DNA of 64,000 bases from Amycolatopsis pretoriensis (GCF_900107925.1 NZ_FNUJ01000010.1:310001-374000); one strand, 5' to 3'. Shown: positions 49,560 through 58,039, numbered from the stretch's first letter. Numbers and translations are program-made. The notes: generated from the letters alone by a model not told the origin.

Positions 49560-49645
49560 GGTCACAGGGGTGGGGTTGCGGAGAGTAGTGGCTTGGTGGG
49601 GTGGGTTTGGGGTGGTGGAGCGGGGGTTGGTGGCGCTCTCGTGAG
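49560..49645 (+). other. G-run-rich segment with quadruplex-forming potential
   Basis: The plus strand contains many runs of three to five G (for example GGGGTGGGG, GGGGTGGG, GGGGTGG, GCGGGGG) within about 85 bp, with strong G over C asymmetry. It then switches abruptly to a C-rich tandem tract. No gene is supported here. Confidence 0.6.
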
Positions 49646-50105
49646 GTGAGGCCCGGCGAGATCCGGTTTGGCGCGGCCCAGCCCGACCCGGCGTAGCCCA
49701 GCCCGATCGGCCCCAGCCCAACCGGCCCCAGCCCGACCCGGCCCGACCGGCCCTAGCCCAGCCCAGCCCGGCGCAGCCCAGCCCAGCCGGCGCAGCCCAG
49801 CCCAGCCGGCGCAGCCCAGCCCAACCCGACCGGTCCCAGCCCGACCGGCCTCAGTCCGGCCCGACCCGGTCCGACCCGGCCCAGCCGGCCCCAATCCAGC
49901 CCGGCCCGACCCGGCGCAGCCCAGCCCCGCCCGGCAGCCCAGCCCGACCGGCCCAACCCAGTCCGACCCGACCCAGCCCGACCCAGTCCGACCCGACCCG
50001 ACCCAGCCCAGCCCGGCCCAGCCCGACCGGCCCCAGCCCGGCCCAGCCCGACCGGCCCCAGCCACACCCGACCCAGCCCAGCCCGATCCAGCCAAACCCG
50101 CTGTC
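49645..50105. repeat. Degenerate GC-rich tandem repeat tract
   Basis: About 460 bp made almost only of variants of GCCCAGCCC, GACCCGGC and CGGCCCCA. The period is irregular, about 10-15 bp. Frames on both strands stay open but encode only Pro/Ala/Arg or Gly/Trp/Val low complexity, so it is taken as non-coding. It lies between the small gene at 49258-49470 and the tmRNA region. Confidence 0.8.
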
Positions 50106-50145
50106 CCTCAATGCCTTCCGGCACCCCGAAGCTGTCATTGTGACT

Positions 50146-50204
50146 ACGGCCGGCAACACCGCGTCAAGGCGGGAAAGATGCCTTGACCCGGCGCTGCCGG
50201 CCGT
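50146..50204. other. Nested hairpin element near tmRNA
   Basis: An outer 10-bp stem pairs ACGGCCGGCA (50146-50155) with TGCCGGCCGT (50195-50204). An inner 8-bp stem pairs GTCAAGGC (50163-50170) with GCCTTGAC (50180-50187) and closes a 9-nt loop (GGGAAAGAT). Both stems are perfect. The element can fold on either strand. It lies about 140 bp beyond the tmRNA 3' end and outside any gene. It could be a dispersed palindromic element, a structured RNA or a termination signal. Confidence 0.65.
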
Positions 50205-50298
50205 GTTCTGGCTTCGGATCGGGGTGCGGGGAGGTCTGGGTGCTCGTCCGTGCCCGTTCTCGAGGCCCCTGGCGTCTGCGGAGCCCTCAAAGACAACC

Positions 50299-50341
50299 CC
50301 AAAGAAGAAGACCCCCGCTCCAAAGGGAGCGAGGGCCTTCT
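50299..50341 (-). terminator. tmRNA terminator
   Basis: CCCCCGCTCC and GGAGCGAGGG pair imperfectly around AAAG, extended by flanking AGAAG/CTTCT. On the minus strand it follows the tmRNA 3' end and is followed by TCTTCTTC. This fits an intrinsic terminator for ssrA. Confidence 0.65.
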
Positions 50342-50345
50342 CGAA

Positions 50346-50713
50346 GGTGGAGGTGCCGGGAATTGAACCCGGGTCCTCTGGCGTATCAACAGGGCTTCTC
50401 CGTGCGCAGTCCGCTACGTCTCTACTTGGCCCCCTCGGTCACGCGAACAAGCCGAGGTGACGAGCCCAGCCACTGTTTGCTTCACGACCAGTCCCCGTGG
50501 CCGGGATGGTCGCTGAGCCTCCTAGCTGATGCCGGTACCCGGGCCGGAGGCGAACCCGGGCCGACAGAGACGCACTCGCTCAGGCGGCGAGGGCGTACTC
50601 GCGCTGACTGGAGTCGGCGCTTATTTGGTTGCGATGACGCTTAACGGTGGTCTCTCGCCTGCACCGGCACGCTTCTCCTGAATCAACGTCCAAAGTCGAA
50701 ACCGTTCACCCCC
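50346..50713 (-). ncRNA. ssrA: tmRNA
   Basis: On the minus strand the RNA begins GGGGGUGAACGGUUUCGAC, pairs its 5' GGGGGUG with 3' CACCUCC, and ends ...GGGUUCAAUUCCCGGCACCUCCA, the tRNA-like T arm and acceptor. The last A of CCA is not encoded. The mRNA-like part reads GCC GAC TCC AGT CAG CGC GAG TAC GCC CTC GCC GCC TGA, giving tag ADSSQREYALAA, close to the mycobacterial ADSHQRDYALAA. About 368 nt, normal length. The protein partner smpB is at 56617. A putative -10, TATGAT, is at 50741-50736 on the minus strand. Confidence 0.97.
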
Positions 50714-50771
50714 TTGGTGGGAACACAACCTGTACATCATAACGCGCGGCGCCACCGCTTTGCTCCCGGCG

Positions 50772-50789
50772 GGTAGGGCCAGCCCTACC
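50772..50789. promoter_or_regulatory. GGTAGGGC palindrome upstream of sensor/kinase genes
   Basis: GGTAGGGC (50772-50779) and GCCCTACC (50782-50789) are perfect 8-bp arms around CA. The site ends 75 bp before the sensor gene start (50864). Its counterpart upstream of the Lnt-like gene (34868-34885) is 17/18 identical on the other strand and has the same 75-bp spacing. It may be the site for the NarL-type regulator at 52708. Confidence 0.6.
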
Positions 50790-50863
50790 GCGAGGATGCC
50801 CGCGCGCACCATGTCGCCGGCCACCGGAAACGACGACCCTGGACTCCAGCAGAGAGGAGTCCG

Positions 50864-51541
50864 GTGATGGGTAGCGCGAGGCGGGATCCGCCGTTCGGTG
50901 GTTCGGTGGTGTTCCTGCTGATGAACCTGCCGGTGGGGGTGCTGGCGTTCGTCTTCTTGACGACGTTCGTGGCGGCCGGGCTGGGGACCGCCGTCATCTG
51001 GGTCGGGGTCGGGCTGCTCGCGCTGCTCGTGCTGGCCGTTCGGGGGGCCGGGCGGCTGGAGCGCGCGCGGGTCTACGCGCTGCTCGACCGGTACATCGAC
51101 CTGCCCTACCTCCCCCTGCCCGCTCAGGGGCAGAAGGACCGCTGGAAGGCTCGGCTGAAGGACCCGTCGACGTGGCGGGACCTCACCTACTTCTTCCTGC
51201 TCTTCCCGCTGGGCATCGTCGAGTTCGTGCTGGTGACGACGTTCTGGTCGACGAGCCTGGCGCTGGCCGGCCTGCCGCTCTACTTCCGGTGGCTGCCGGA
51301 CGGCGCGTACTACTTCCCGTCCTACGACGTCCGGTGGCTGACCGTGGACTCGACCGTGGAAGCGCTACCGTGGGCAGCGCTGGGGGTGTTGTTCGTCGCG
51401 TTGTCGGTGGCGCTGACCAAGGCTCTCGCCGGGGTCCACGCCCGGCTGGCGGGCGCCCTGCTGGGGACGACCGTGGCCCAGCGTCGTCGGATGGAGCGCT
51501 GGTGGGAAGACGCGGAAGAGAAGAACCTGGTGGCGGGATGA
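50864..51541 (+). CDS. Membrane sensor-domain protein
   Basis: A 225-aa membrane protein with two pairs of helices (about 14-60 and 105-185) and DPSTWRDLTYFFLLFPLGIVEF in between. The same pattern, DPTTWRDLAYLMVTFPLACAEL, is in the N-terminus of the kinase encoded next, so this is a free-standing copy of the kinase's sensor domain. Overlaps the kinase start (ATGA). GTG 50864 or ATG 50867 may be the start; GGAG precedes both. Likely a co-sensor or modulator. Confidence 0.8.
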   Translation: MMGSARRDPPFGGSVVFLLMNLPVGVLAFVFLTTFVAAGLGTAVIWVGVGLLALLVLAVRGAGRLERARVYALLDRYIDLPYLPLPAQGQKDRWKARLKDPSTWRDLTYFFLLFPLGIVEFVLVTTFWSTSLALAGLPLYFRWLPDGAYYFPSYDVRWLTVDSTVEALPWAALGVLFVALSVALTKALAGVHARLAGALLGTTVAQRRRMERWWEDAEEKNLVAG

Positions 51542-52668
51542 CCGAGGCGCAGCGGCTGGAGCGCCCGCGGCCGAACCCGGCTCGCACGATCGTGTACATG
51601 ATCGTGAGCTTCGTCTTCCGGATCATCCAGTTCGTGCTGATCGTCACCGGCATCGTGACGGGGGTCGCGACGGCGGTCGTGTGGATCGGGTTCCCGATCT
51701 TGCTGGCGACGACCAGCTTCATCCGCTGGTCGGCGGACCGCGAGCGGTCGTGGCTGGGAGCGATGCTGCGGGTGCCGTTGCCGCCGGTGGAACGGCGTTC
51801 GCAGGAGGGCCTGCCGCTGCTGCGCCGGTGGATCGTCCGGCTGAGCGACCCGACGACGTGGCGAGACCTCGCCTACCTGATGGTCACGTTCCCGCTGGCG
51901 TGCGCCGAGCTCGCGATCGCGCTGGCGTCGATCGTGCTGCTGCCGATGGCGATCTGGGTGACGCCGTGGCTGGGCTGGCTGCACGGCGAGCTGGGCCTGG
52001 CCTTGCTGGGGCCGGACCGCACGAAACGGCTCGAGCAGAAAGCCGAGCGGCTGCAGGCTTCGCGGGCGCGTGGTGTCGACGCCGCCGAGGCGGAACGGCG
52101 CCGCATCGAGCGTGACCTGCACGACGGCGCGCAGCAGCGGCTCGTCGCCGTCGCGATGAGCCTCGGGCGGGCCAAGTCGAAGTTCGACCAAGACCCGGCC
52201 GCGGTGCGGGAGCTGATCGACGAGGCGCACTCGGACGCGAAGCTCGCCGTGTCGGAGCTGCGGGACCTCGCGCGCGGCATCTACCCGGCGGTGCTCGGCG
52301 ACCGCGGGCTGGACGCGGCGTTGTCGGCGCAGGCGGCGAAGTCACCGATCCCGGTGGACGTCCACGTGGACGTCGAGCCGCGCCCGCCGGCGGCGGTGGA
52401 GACGACGGCGTACTTCATCGTCGGCGAGACGCTGACGAACATCGCGAAGCACTCCGGAGCGTCCGAAGCGGGTGTGAAGGTGTGGCGGACCGACGACCAC
52501 GTCGTCGTCGAAATCACCGACAACGGTCACGGCGGCGCCGAGGTGCGTCCGGGTGGCGGGCTGGCCGGGCTGGCCGACCGCGCCGCGACCATCGACGGCG
52601 TCATCACGGTCGTCAGCCCGGTGGGCGGGCCGACGGTGATCCGGGCTGACCTCCCCTGCCAGTGGTGA
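51538..52668 (+). CDS. NarL-type sensor histidine kinase
   Basis: A 376-aa kinase. Residues 15-150 form the membrane sensor. HisKA_3 has His195 in ERRRIERDLHDGAQQRLVAV, and the ATPase part has FIVGETLTNIAKHSG and ITDNGHGGA with GGLAGLADRA. It would phosphorylate the response regulator 39 bp downstream. The three genes form a sensor, kinase, regulator operon. Confidence 0.92.
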   Translation: MTEAQRLERPRPNPARTIVYMIVSFVFRIIQFVLIVTGIVTGVATAVVWIGFPILLATTSFIRWSADRERSWLGAMLRVPLPPVERRSQEGLPLLRRWIVRLSDPTTWRDLAYLMVTFPLACAELAIALASIVLLPMAIWVTPWLGWLHGELGLALLGPDRTKRLEQKAERLQASRARGVDAAEAERRRIERDLHDGAQQRLVAVAMSLGRAKSKFDQDPAAVRELIDEAHSDAKLAVSELRDLARGIYPAVLGDRGLDAALSAQAAKSPIPVDVHVDVEPRPPAAVETTAYFIVGETLTNIAKHSGASEAGVKVWRTDDHVVVEITDNGHGGAEVRPGGGLAGLADRAATIDGVITVVSPVGGPTVIRADLPCQW

Positions 52669-52707
52669 ATAGGCTGGACCCCGTTCATCCACGAGCTTGG
52701 GGGCCGG

Positions 52708-53349
52708 ATGCGGGTAGTCATCGCCGAAGACGCCGTGCTGTTGCGGGCCGGGGTGACCCGCCTGCTCGCCGACGAGGGCATCGAGACGGCCGCGGCCGTC
52801 GACAACGGTGACGACCTGCTCGGCGCGGTGAAGGAACACCGTCCGGACTTGGCGATCGTCGACGTCCGGATGCCCCCGACGTTCACCGACGAAGGCCTGC
52901 GCGCCGCCCTGGCGGCCCGCAAGGAGGTCCCGGGGCTGCCGGTGCTGGTGCTGTCGCAGTACGTCGAGGAGTCGTACGCGGTGGAGCTGCTGTCGGGCGG
53001 CGCCGGCGGGGTCGGCTACCTGCTGAAGGAGCGCGTGGCGGACGTCGACGAGTTCCTGGACGCGGTCCGCCGCGTGGCGAACGGCGGCACGGCGATCGAC
53101 CCGGACGTGATCGCCCAGCTGATGGCCCGCGGCCGCCGCAACCCGCTGGACGCGTTGACCGCGCGGGAGTCCGAAGTGCTGGGCCTGATGGCGCAGGGGT
53201 TGTCGAACACCGCGATCGCGAACTCGCTGGTGGTTTCGCACGGCGCGGTGGAGAAGCACATCGGCAACATCTTCTCGAAGCTCGGCCTCGAGGCGAGCGC
53301 GGAGGAGCACCGCCGCGTCCGGGCGGTGCTGACCTACTTGGGGCGCTGA
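52708..53349 (+). CDS. NarL/LuxR family response regulator
   Basis: A 213-aa protein. Receiver with IAEDAVLL, phospho-acceptor Asp52 in LAIVDVRMPP, and Lys in GYLLKERVAD. The HTH is LTARESEVLGLMAQGLSNTAIANSLVVSHGAVEKHIGNIFSKLGL. Cognate partner of the upstream kinase. GTAGGG-containing sites at 34868, 50772, 54023-54041 and 54335 are candidate targets. The 3' end overlaps the methyltransferase gene by 16 bp. Confidence 0.92.
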   Translation: MRVVIAEDAVLLRAGVTRLLADEGIETAAAVDNGDDLLGAVKEHRPDLAIVDVRMPPTFTDEGLRAALAARKEVPGLPVLVLSQYVEESYAVELLSGGAGGVGYLLKERVADVDEFLDAVRRVANGGTAIDPDVIAQLMARGRRNPLDALTARESEVLGLMAQGLSNTAIANSLVVSHGAVEKHIGNIFSKLGLEASAEEHRRVRAVLTYLGR

Positions 53350-53984
53350 GGTTTGCGGGCCAGCAGGTACGCCTGAGGAACCTTCTCGGGTTCCTGCGGC
53401 GCGCGGACCAACCGCGCTTCCAGCTCCAAGCCGGCGTCCTCGAACAGGCCCGCCACGAAATCCGGCTGCAAGCGGTAGGCGTCGAAGGAAACCTCGTGGC
53501 CGTAGCCCTGGGAGATGTGCCGGCGCTCGTCGCCCACCTGGAACGCCGTCAGCAGGCGGCCGCCCGGCGCCAGGACCCGGGCCAGTTCCGCCACCAGCGC
53601 GGGCAGCCGCTCCGGCGGGGTGTGGATCAGCGAGTACCACGCCAGCGCGCCCGCGAGGGAGCCGTCTTCCAGCTCCAGCGCGTGCATCGAACCGACCTCG
53701 AACCGCAGCTCCGGGTACGTCCGGCGAGCCACGGAGACCATGCCCGGCGACAGGTCCACGCCGAACACGTCCAGCCCCAGGGAGGCCAGGTGGCCCGTCA
53801 AGCGGCCCGGGCCGCAGCCCAGGTCGCCGACCGGGCCGGTGTCGCCCACGAGCTCCGCGAACGTGCCCAGCACCGCCCGGTCCCACGGGCTGGTGGCCAG
53901 CGCGTCCCGCGCTTCCTCGGCGTAGGCGTCGGCGACCGTGTCGTACGCGGTCCGGGTGTCGGTCAGGTAGGCGAGTTCCGTCAC
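53334..53984 (-). CDS. SAM-dependent methyltransferase, class I
   Basis: A 216-aa methyltransferase. Motif I is VGDLGCGPGRLTGHLASLG, with FGVDLSPGMVSVAR after it and VLAPGGRLLTAFQVGDER as motif III. It resembles UbiE/Methyltransf_11 enzymes. GTG 53984 is the likely start. The substrate is unknown. It is divergent from the small gene at 54115 across two CGTAGGGT repeats. Confidence 0.85.
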   Translation of the reverse strand: MTELAYLTDTRTAYDTVADAYAEEARDALATSPWDRAVLGTFAELVGDTGPVGDLGCGPGRLTGHLASLGLDVFGVDLSPGMVSVARRTYPELRFEVGSMHALELEDGSLAGALAWYSLIHTPPERLPALVAELARVLAPGGRLLTAFQVGDERRHISQGYGHEVSFDAYRLQPDFVAGLFEDAGLELEARLVRAPQEPEKVPQAYLLARKPQRPK

Positions 53985-54022
53985 GGGCCGGAACACTATC
54001 GACGGACGGTGACCGCAAGTCC

Positions 54023-54041
54023 CGTAGGGTGGACGTAGGGT
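54023..54041. promoter_or_regulatory. Direct repeats CGTAGGGT between divergent genes
   Basis: CGTAGGGT occurs at 54023-54030 and 54034-54041, 11 bp apart, about one helical turn, between the methyltransferase and the 54115 gene. The half-site matches GTAGGG in the palindromes at 34868 and 50772. A further GGTAGGGC is at 54335-54342. Confidence 0.4.
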
Positions 54042-54114
54042 CACCCGATCTGCGGGCGGCACCCTGCGCACCACTCACCTACCATGAGCGGACCCACCGG
54101 GAAGGAGCGCGCGG

Positions 54115-54339
54115 ATGACCGAAGAGACCCCCTGCGTCCACTTCTTCGGCGGCCCGCTCGACGGCCGCGTCCAGGAGCTCGGCGACGCCGAACCCGTGCC
54201 CGGCACCGTCATCCGGCACATCCACCTGCACGGCGGCCCGAAGATCGAGACCCGCTACGAGCTCGGCCTCACCGAGCACGGCTGGGAATACCGCGTCGCC
54301 GCGACGCAGCACGAACCCGAGCCCGACGGCCTGAGGTAG
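54115..54339 (+). CDS. Small conserved protein of unknown function
   Basis: A 74-aa protein with HFFGGPLDGRVQEL near the start and HLHGGPKIETRYELGLTEHGWEYRV, a pattern seen in many small actinobacterial and phage hypothetical proteins. AAGGAG lies upstream. No function is known. It is followed by a hairpin. Confidence 0.65.
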   Translation: MTEETPCVHFFGGPLDGRVQELGDAEPVPGTVIRHIHLHGGPKIETRYELGLTEHGWEYRVAATQHEPEPDGLR

Positions 54340-54344
54340 GGCAA

Positions 54345-54365
54345 ACCCCAGTACGGCCCTGGGGT
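54345..54365 (+). terminator. Hairpin after the 54115 gene
   Basis: ACCCCAG (54345-54351) pairs with CTGGGGT (54359-54365) around a 7-nt loop, a few bases past the stop codon. There is no clear T tract, and the region also contains a GGTAGGGC half-site, so a regulatory role is possible. Confidence 0.45.
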
Positions 54366-54432
54366 AAACACGACCCCGAAGAGGCCGGTAAGCACCGCTG
54401 TCCCGGCGGCCCGGACCGGCCAAGCTCAATGC

Positions 54433-55734
54433 ATGCAAACGAGCCGGGACCGTTTCCTCGACGTCGTCCGGGCGGGGGCCATCCTCGCCGTCATCGCCCA
54501 GCACTGGACCATGCCGGTGCTCTCGTACTCCGACGGCCACCTCGCCACGGGCAACGCGCTCGCGACCCCTGGCTGGTGGGTCGTCACCTGGCTGTCCCAG
54601 GTCATGCCGCTCGTCTTCTTCGCCGGCGGCGCGGCCAACCTGATCTCCTTCCGCCGCGCGGAATCGACGCGGACCTGGCTCGGCGCGCGGCTCAAGCGCC
54701 TGATGCTGCCCGTGCTGCCGCTGATGGCCGTCTGGCTCGTCATGCCGGACTTCCTGCGCGGCCTCGGCGTCCCACCCCAGCCGGTGCAGGTCGGCAGCGC
54801 CATCGCCGCGCAGCTGCTGTGGTTCCTCGCCGTCTACGTCCTGGTCGTGCTCCTCACCCCGCTGATGGTCGCCGCGCACCGGCGCTGGGGCCTCAAGGTC
54901 CCGCTCGTCATGGGGGTCGCCGGCGTCCTCGTCGACGTCGCCCGCTTCAACGACCTCGGCTACATCGGTTACGCCAACGCGATCTTCGTCTGGGTCGCGG
55001 TGCACCAGCTCGGCTTCCACTACGTCGAAGGCCGCCTCGGCACGCTCACCCGCCGCGCCGCCCTCACGCTGTCCGCCGCCGGTTTCGGCGTCACCGCCCT
55101 GATGGTCGCCTTCGGCCCGTACCCGGCCAGCATGATCGGCATGCCGGGCGCGCCGGTGTCGAACATGAGCCCGCCCACCGTGCTGCTCGCCTTCCTCGCC
55201 GTCGGCCAGATCGGCCTGCTGCTCGCCTTCCGCCCGCAGCTCAACGCGCTCGCCGAACGTCCCGGCGTCGGCACCGCCCTCGGCTGGCTCGGCGCGCGGT
55301 TCATGAGCGTCTACCTCTGGCACATGCCGGCGCTGGTCGTGGTGACCGGTGTGACCGTCTACGGCCTCGGCTACGAGACCCCCGCGCCGGGCACGCTCAT
55401 GTGGCTCGTCATGGCGCCCGCGTGGTTCGCGGTGTGCGGCATGGTGCTGCTGGGTCTGCTGCGGCTGTTCGCGCACTTCGAGATGCAGCGCGACACCGCG
55501 AGCGTGACGGCGAGGGTGCCGCAGCTGGTCGTCGCCGGGCTGATGATCTCCGGCGGCCTGCTCGGCCTGGCCGCGCACGGCTTCGCACCGCTGTCGGACG
55601 GCTTCGCGCACGGCCCGGTGCCGTGGGTGCTCCTCGCGACGGCCGGTTTCCTGCTGGCGAGCAAGCCGGTCCCGGTGGTCGACCTGCTGGGGCGCGCGGT
55701 CGTGGTGAGCGAACGCGCGGTCGTCAAGCGCTGA
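54433..55734 (+). CDS. Membrane acyltransferase family 3
   Basis: A 433-aa protein with about ten helices. RDRFLDVVRAGAILAVIAQHW holds the conserved early Arg and His of acyltransferase 3 proteins (OafA/OpgC-like), which transfer acyl groups to exported sugars or lipids. FMSVYLWHMPALVVV matches the conserved late helix. The target is unknown. The last 11 bp overlap the opposing amidohydrolase. Confidence 0.82.
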   Translation: MQTSRDRFLDVVRAGAILAVIAQHWTMPVLSYSDGHLATGNALATPGWWVVTWLSQVMPLVFFAGGAANLISFRRAESTRTWLGARLKRLMLPVLPLMAVWLVMPDFLRGLGVPPQPVQVGSAIAAQLLWFLAVYVLVVLLTPLMVAAHRRWGLKVPLVMGVAGVLVDVARFNDLGYIGYANAIFVWVAVHQLGFHYVEGRLGTLTRRAALTLSAAGFGVTALMVAFGPYPASMIGMPGAPVSNMSPPTVLLAFLAVGQIGLLLAFRPQLNALAERPGVGTALGWLGARFMSVYLWHMPALVVVTGVTVYGLGYETPAPGTLMWLVMAPAWFAVCGMVLLGLLRLFAHFEMQRDTASVTARVPQLVVAGLMISGGLLGLAAHGFAPLSDGFAHGPVPWVLLATAGFLLASKPVPVVDLLGRAVVVSERAVVKR

Positions 55735-56620
55735 TCAGCCGCAGCGGGGTGTCGTGCAGGACGGCTCGCAGGAACGGCTCCCCCAGGCGATCGTCGGCTG
55801 CCCAGCCGGCGATCGCCTGCAGCTGCGTCGCGTACGAGTACGGGATGTTCGGGAAGTCCGTGCCGAGCACGACCCGGTCGGCGAACTCGGCCAGCCGCGC
55901 CGTCCAGTCCGGCGGCAGCGGCGACATCTTCTCCGCGAACGGGACGCCGACCATCGTCGTGTCCAGGTGCACCCGCGGGTACTTCTCGAGCAGTTCGAAC
56001 GCCGTCCCGAACTCCGGCATCGCCGCGTGCGCGAGCACCGCCGTCAGGTCCGGGTGGGCGGCGAGGACCTCTTCGAAGACCGACAACCCGGTGAAGTCGC
56101 CCCGCAACGGACCGTGTCCACAGTGGACGACCACGGGAACGCCGGCGTCGGCCAGCGAGCCCCACACCGGCTTCAGCAGCTCGTCACGCGGGTCGTACGC
56201 GCCCACCTGCACGTGCGCCTTGAACACCCGGGCGCCGGCGCGCAGCGCACCGTCCACAGCGGACCCGGCGCCGGGCTCGGGGTAGAACGTCCCGGTCGGC
56301 ACCGCGTCCGGCACCCGCGCGGCGAACTCCAGCGCCCAGTCCGTCAGCCACTCGGCCATCCCCGGCTTGTGCGGGTACACCAGCGGCGCGAAGCGCGTCA
56401 CGCCCAGCGAGCGCAGCGTCTCCAGCCGGTCCTCTTCGGACGTCCGGTAGTGCACCGGCCAGTCGGTGCCGTAGTGCGTCGAGGCCCGGTCGAAGTACGC
56501 CCAGACCTTGTCCATCACCGGTTTCGGCAGGAAGTGGACGTGCAGGTCGACCAGGCCGGGCAGGCCCAGCGACGCCGTCCAAGCCGCGACGTCGGCATCC
56601 GAGGCCGGGCCCGCCGTCAC
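55724..56620 (-). CDS. Amidohydrolase (metal-dependent, ACMSD-like)
   Basis: A 298-aa TIM-barrel amidohydrolase. LVDLHVHFLPKP gives the HxH pair, VVVHCGHGP and AVLAHAAMPEFG give later ligands, and VVLGTDFPNIPY the Asp. It belongs to the amidohydrolase-2 group, which includes decarboxylases and lactonases. GTG 56620 overlaps the smpB stop, so it is co-transcribed with it. The substrate is unknown. Confidence 0.83.
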   Translation of the reverse strand: MTAGPASDADVAAWTASLGLPGLVDLHVHFLPKPVMDKVWAYFDRASTHYGTDWPVHYRTSEEDRLETLRSLGVTRFAPLVYPHKPGMAEWLTDWALEFAARVPDAVPTGTFYPEPGAGSAVDGALRAGARVFKAHVQVGAYDPRDELLKPVWGSLADAGVPVVVHCGHGPLRGDFTGLSVFEEVLAAHPDLTAVLAHAAMPEFGTAFELLEKYPRVHLDTTMVGVPFAEKMSPLPPDWTARLAEFADRVVLGTDFPNIPYSYATQLQAIAGWAADDRLGEPFLRAVLHDTPLRLISA

Positions 56621-57099
56621 TCCGTGAACCGGCCCTTCAGCGCGCGGCCCATGGCCTTCCTGATGTCGCGGTCGGCGTCGCGCTTGGCGAGCGCCTGCCG
56701 CTTGTCGTAGGCCTTCTTGCCCTGCGCCAGCGCGATCTCGACCTTGACCTTGCCGTCCTTGAAGTACATCGACAGCGGGACGAGGGAGAGCCCGCTCTCT
56801 TTGGTCTTGCCGATGAGCTTCTCGATCTCGCGCCGGTGCAGCAGCAGCTTCCGGGTGCGCCGCGGCGTGTGGTTGGTCCACGTGCCCTGCGTGTACTCCG
56901 GGATGTGCACGTTGCGCAGCCACACTTCGCCGTCGTCGACCGTCGCGAACGCGTCCGCCAGGGACGCCTTGCCCTCGCGCAGGCTCTTCACCTCGGTGCC
57001 GACGAGCACGAGACCGCACTCGTAGGTGTCGAGGATGGAGTAATCGTGCCGCGCCTTGCGGTTCGACACGATCACCTTCTGGCCACGTTCCTTGGGCAT
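56617..57099 (-). CDS. smpB: SsrA-binding protein
   Basis: A 160-aa protein with NRKARHDYSILDTYECGLVL, GTEVKSLREGKASL and the basic C-terminal tail typical of SmpB. It binds tmRNA and brings it to stalled ribosomes. The tmRNA gene is 5.9 kb away in this window. Order prfB-ftsE-ftsX-smpB is standard in actinobacteria. Confidence 0.96.
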   Translation of the reverse strand: MPKERGQKVIVSNRKARHDYSILDTYECGLVLVGTEVKSLREGKASLADAFATVDDGEVWLRNVHIPEYTQGTWTNHTPRRTRKLLLHRREIEKLIGKTKESGLSLVPLSMYFKDGKVKVEIALAQGKKAYDKRQALAKRDADRDIRKAMGRALKGRFTE

Positions 57100-57145
57100 A
57101 CGACCACTCTACGTGATTCCGGAAACGACAAGCAGCTGGTTAAAA

Positions 57146-58039
57146 CTAGTGCCGGACGTACAGGCGCAGCGTGACGTACCCGGTGATGGCGGAGATCACC
57201 ACGGACACCGCCAGCAGGATCGGCGCGACCGGGAACAGCAGCTCCAGCGTGGTGATCTTCGGGAACACGTCCCCGGTGAACACCGAATCGAGGAAGCCGG
57301 CCTTCGTGATGATCAGCATGATGATCCCGATGACCGCACCGAAGACGCCGGCGACCACCGCCTCCAGCAGGAACGGCAGCTGCGTGTACCACCGCGTCGC
57401 GCCGACCAGCCGCATGATGCCGACCTCGGTGCGCCGGGTGAACGCGGACACCTGGATCGTGTTCGCGATCAGCAGCAGTGCCGCGATGGCCATGATGAGC
57501 GCGGCGCCGAACGCCATGTTCCGCACGCCGTTGAAGGCGTTGAACACGCGGTCGAGGAACTTCTTCTGGTCGTCGACCTTCCGCACGCCCGGCTTGCCGC
57601 CGTACTCCTGGACGATCGACTCGCTGCGGTCCGGGTCCTTCAGCTTCACGTGCAGGGACGCGGGAAGCGACTCCGGCCCGGTCAGCTGGATGAGCTCCGG
57701 CTGGCTCTCGAAGATCTTCTTGAACCGGTCGAAGGCCTGGTCGCGGTTCTCGAACACGACGGACTCGACGCCGTCGTTGCTCTGCAGCGACGAACGCAGC
57801 GACTGGCACAGCGACTGGGTGCAGTTCTTGTCCGTCGCGCTGATGTCGTCGGTGAGGTAGACCGAAACCTCGACGTCGGCGAGGAAGTTGGACTTCATCT
57901 TGTCGATCGTGCGCACGGCCAGGAGGCCGCCGCCGAGCATGGCGAGCGACACGGCCGTGGTCAGGATCATCGCGATGGTCATCGTGACGTTCCGGCGCAG
58001 GCCGGTGATTACCTCACTGAAGACGAAACTGGCGCGCAT
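57146..58039 (-). CDS. ftsX: Cell division protein FtsX
   Basis: A 297-aa membrane protein with helix 1 at residues 20-43, a large external domain (about 45-165, with one cysteine pair), then three helices (about 168-190, 215-245, 265-290). With FtsE it forms an ABC-type complex that activates peptidoglycan hydrolases at division. It begins 42 bp after ftsE. Confidence 0.95.
   Translation of the reverse strand: MRASFVFSEVITGLRRNVTMTIAMILTTAVSLAMLGGGLLAVRTIDKMKSNFLADVEVSVYLTDDISATDKNCTQSLCQSLRSSLQSNDGVESVVFENRDQAFDRFKKIFESQPELIQLTGPESLPASLHVKLKDPDRSESIVQEYGGKPGVRKVDDQKKFLDRVFNAFNGVRNMAFGAALIMAIAALLLIANTIQVSAFTRRTEVGIMRLVGATRWYTQLPFLLEAVVAGVFGAVIGIIMLIITKAGFLDSVFTGDVFPKITTLELLFPVAPILLAVSVVISAITGYVTLRLYVRH

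Noticed and set aside
49668..50186. Pro-rich and Gly/Trp-rich open frames on both strands
   Set aside because: They follow the tandem repeats only, without a ribosome-binding site or domain, and continue into the hairpin element.
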